The notes under the pieces: model-generated | What the model saw: only the letters and a program-made list of their open reading frames with translations | Database searches by the model: none | What the model was told of the DNA's origin: nothing | Translations under genes and position numbers: made by a program | In this document: positions 5,807 through 7,304 of the stretch, in pieces | Layout of the letters: every line of letters starts with the position of its first letter | Numbering within the stretch: the stretch's first letter is position 1 | Assembly: GCA_030643125.1 (NCBI GenBank) | Contig: DAOWML010000112.1 | Location: 1-7,304 of the forward strand | Source: Bacteroidales bacterium | GTDB lineage: Bacteria; Bacteroidota; Bacteroidia; Bacteroidales; UBA12077 | DNA: 7,304 bases | Reading direction: 5' to 3'

Positions 5807-6565
5807 ATGGCTAAAGTAAAGGAAAACACAGACTTAACTGTTGAGGAGAAATTAAAAGCTTTATTTGAACTACAAATGATAGATTCAAAAATTGATAATA
5901 TTAAACGTTTGCGTGGAGAGTTGCCTCTTGAAGTTCAGGATTTGGAAGATGAAATAGAAGGTTTACAAACGCGAGTTCAGAATTTTGAAGATGATGTCGT
6001 TAAGCTTGAAGAATATATTACAAATAAAAAGAACGAAATAAAAGAATCTCAAGCTTCAATCAAAAAATATACAGAACAACAAAACAATGTTCGTAATAAT
6101 CGCGAATTTGATTCTTTGTCTAAAGAAATAGAATTTCAAACTCTTGAGATTGAACTTTATGAAAAGAGGATAAAAGAATACACTGTAAAAATTGAAGAAA
6201 AAAAGGTTGTAATTGAAGAATCTAGAGGTGTACTTGAAGATCGTACTGACGATTTGGAAACAAAAAAATCAGAATTAGATTCTATCACATCTGAAACTCA
6301 AAAAGAAGAAGAAGGCTTAGAAAAAAAGTCATTAGCAATTCAGGAAGTTATTGAAGATCGTTTACGAAATGCATATAAGAAAATCAGAGGAAATGCACGT
6401 AATGGTTTAGCAGTTGTTCCGGTTCATCGTGATGCATGTGGTGGTTGTTTTAATAAAATTCCACCACAACGACAGTTAGATGTTCGTTTGCGTAAAAAAA
6501 TTATTGTTTGTGAATATTGTGGACGTATTTTTGTAGATTCAGATATGGAAAAAGAATTTAAGTAG
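5807..6565 (+). CDS. Coiled-coil C4-type zinc-ribbon protein (COG1579/DUF164 family)
   Basis: This 252-aa soluble protein has a long N-terminal antiparallel coiled coil (about 10-185, rich in E, K, Q and D). The NNREFDSLSKEIE stretch (97-109) resembles the conserved hairpin of this family. A C-terminal zinc ribbon has two CxxC pairs: C211-x2-C214 (ACGGCFNKIPPQ) and C235-x2-C238 (VCEYCGRIFV), all four zinc ligands intact. Such architecture suggests nucleic-acid or protein binding, but no firm biochemical function is known to me for the bacterial family. The gene begins 4 nt after the Nif3 stop (TAA-AAAA-ATG), an arrangement also seen, from memory, in many other bacteria. The pair may act together. 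A strong terminator follows the stop, so it is the last gene of its transcription unit. Confidence 0.93.
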   Translation: MAKVKENTDLTVEEKLKALFELQMIDSKIDNIKRLRGELPLEVQDLEDEIEGLQTRVQNFEDDVVKLEEYITNKKNEIKESQASIKKYTEQQNNVRNNREFDSLSKEIEFQTLEIELYEKRIKEYTVKIEEKKVVIEESRGVLEDRTDDLETKKSELDSITSETQKEEEGLEKKSLAIQEVIEDRLRNAYKKIRGNARNGLAVVPVHRDACGGCFNKIPPQRQLDVRLRKKIIVCEYCGRIFVDSDMEKEFK

Positions 6566-6582
6566 ATAGAAAATATAAAAAC

Positions 6583-6615
6583 AAAAAAAGACTGAAAAAT
6601 TTTCAGCCCTTTTTT
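6583..6615. terminator. Bidirectional intrinsic terminator between convergent genes
   Basis: CTGAAA (6592-6597) and TTTCAG (6601-6606) form a 6-bp stem with a 3-nt loop. A run of six T (6610-6615) lies on the plus-strand exit side, and a run of seven A (6583-6589) gives a U tract for minus-strand transcripts. It lies between the zinc-ribbon stop (6565) and the DUF4249 stop (6618), so it can end both convergent transcripts. Confidence 0.75.
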
Positions 6616-6617
6616 GT

Positions 6618-7304
6618 TTAATACCATTCAAGTAATATCCATTCATCTTTTTCAGGCACTATAGAAGTGATATTCTCTACGGAATATGTCAGAAAGAATC
6701 CCATCGCACCATTACTAATATTACCTGCAGGATTAGCAGGAGGGCCATCGAGAGGTCCCATATTCCATATCGTTTCGGTCATTAGCTGAGTAATATAATT
6801 ATAATATTCCTCTGTAATAGCTTGCATTTCAAGAGTAATAGTGTCTCCAATAGAAACATCTTCGACCAATTGTACCATTACGTCATACATGTAATTTCCA
6901 TTAACAAAAATATCATCAGAGAAATAAACTTCGTGAAGTGTGTCTGATTCCAATACTCCGTTTTTATAAACGTTCCATAAGTAAAAGTCGCCGGGTGTTT
7001 CTGGTTCCAGTGCATTTAAAAGGATATATAGCATGGTGTCATTCGTTTCGTAATATTCGCTCCAATCGTAGTATCCAAAATTTATTGAATCAATAGGGGC
7101 GCAATAATTTAAATAGCAACTTGAAGTGTATGTTTCTCCTTCATAATCTATTGTTAAAGTGTAGGTTTTACCTATTTCACCTATAATGGTATCTGTTTCA
7201 TATAAGCCATCCGATATTTCAGTTAGATTAAAAGTGTTTTCTCCATCAGAAATTGTAACAGTAGCTCCGATTACCCTGTCGGCAGGTCTGTTAGAGAAAT
7301 AGTC
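6618..7304 (-). CDS. DUF4249 family outer-membrane lipoprotein, C-terminal part (partial)
   Basis: The frame is open from the right edge (7304) to the TAA at 6618-6620, giving 228 residues without a stop. An internal ATG at 7034 is not the real start, because clear family sequence continues upstream of it. Family-like features in order are VIGATVTISDGENTFNLTE, then GLYETD and GKTYTLTIDYEGETYTSS (a beta-sandwich part), then SDDIFVNG, GDTITLEMQAITEEYYNYI and PPANPAGNISNGAMGFF. This pattern matches Bacteroidota DUF4249 proteins, which are usually lipoproteins encoded beside a TonB-dependent receptor with a carboxypeptidase-regulatory-like domain. They are presumed to help that receptor at the outer membrane; the substrate is unknown. 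Missing at the window edge are the signal peptide with lipobox and perhaps 50-60 residues. It is convergent with the zinc-ribbon gene and shares its terminator. The family assignment is from motif memory. Confidence 0.8.
   Translation of the reverse strand, partial: DYFSNRPADRVIGATVTISDGENTFNLTEISDGLYETDTIIGEIGKTYTLTIDYEGETYTSSCYLNYCAPIDSINFGYYDWSEYYETNDTMLYILLNALEPETPGDFYLWNVYKNGVLESDTLHEVYFSDDIFVNGNYMYDVMVQLVEDVSIGDTITLEMQAITEEYYNYITQLMTETIWNMGPLDGPPANPAGNISNGAMGFFLTYSVENITSIVPEKDEWILLEWY

Noticed and set aside
6424..6627. 67-aa open frame on the minus strand
   Set aside because: It is antisense to the conserved zinc-ribbon coding sequence and crosses the bidirectional terminator; no family resemblance.
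6724..6740. CCTGC-N7-GCAGG inverted repeat resembling the alaS palindrome, encoding PANPAG
   Set aside because: The encoded PPANPAGNI stretch is a conserved part of the DUF4249 family, so the repeat is explained by protein sequence and lacks the GC-rich core.
7032..7034. ATG as the start of a 138-aa protein
   Set aside because: The frame continues without a stop for 90 more codons to the window edge and those codons carry DUF4249-like sequence, so this is an internal methionine.
7275..7286. CCTGTCGGCAGG, a possible shortened copy of the alaS palindrome
   Set aside because: Only a 4-bp stem remains, it encodes an unbroken DUF4249 frame, and the match to the alaS element is too short to separate from chance.

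Overview
The window looks like chromosomal DNA of a low-GC member of the Bacteroidota (Bacteroidales/Marinilabiliales or Flavobacteriia-like). Four things point there. The base composition is AT-rich. No start codon has a Shine-Dalgarno sequence; most follow A/T-only leaders. Promoter candidates fit the Bacteroidota TTG/TTTG...TAnnTTTG pattern. The gene families are also typical: a DUF4249 lipoprotein, M23 peptidases with the GFGGTNRY motif, and a MerR protein beginning MPYKEKRVEKLYYSIGEVAE.

Layout. Positions 1-617 (minus) hold the N-terminal 205 codons of alanyl-tRNA synthetase (alaS), cut by the window edge and carrying a small GC-rich palindrome in frame. A 155-bp divergent intergenic region (618-772) contains an AT-only inverted repeat and a good promoter reading right. 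Next on the plus strand come two tandem, gap-free M23 peptidase paralogues of 323 aa each (773-1744, 1788-2759). A secreted PQQ-like beta-propeller protein (2769-4268) follows only 9 nt later. A short MerR-type regulator (4332-4667) has its own promoter candidate and a terminator that begins inside its last codons. A second transcription unit holds a YqfO-type Nif3/DUF34 metal protein (4708-5802) and, 4 nt later, a coiled-coil C4 zinc-ribbon protein (5807-6565). A bidirectional terminator (6583-6615) separates it from a convergent DUF4249 outer-membrane lipoprotein, of which the C-terminal 228 residues are present (6618-7304, minus, running off the window). There is no gene-free stretch longer than 300 bases.

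How the genes work together. The two M23 enzymes and the propeller protein form a probable envelope operon: inner-membrane-anchored peptidoglycan hydrolases followed by an exported protein of unknown function. The Nif3 and zinc-ribbon genes form a tight pair seen widely in bacteria, but its biochemical role is unsettled. The DUF4249 gene probably belongs with a TonB-dependent receptor outside the window.

Most of the window is ordinary housekeeping and envelope sequence. The items most worth a second look are the in-frame palindrome inside alaS, the duplication of the M23 peptidase, the propeller gene placed between the M23 pair and merR, and two T9 tracts around the start of the propeller gene. 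I see no sign of a defence island, CRISPR array, transposon or wholly new system.
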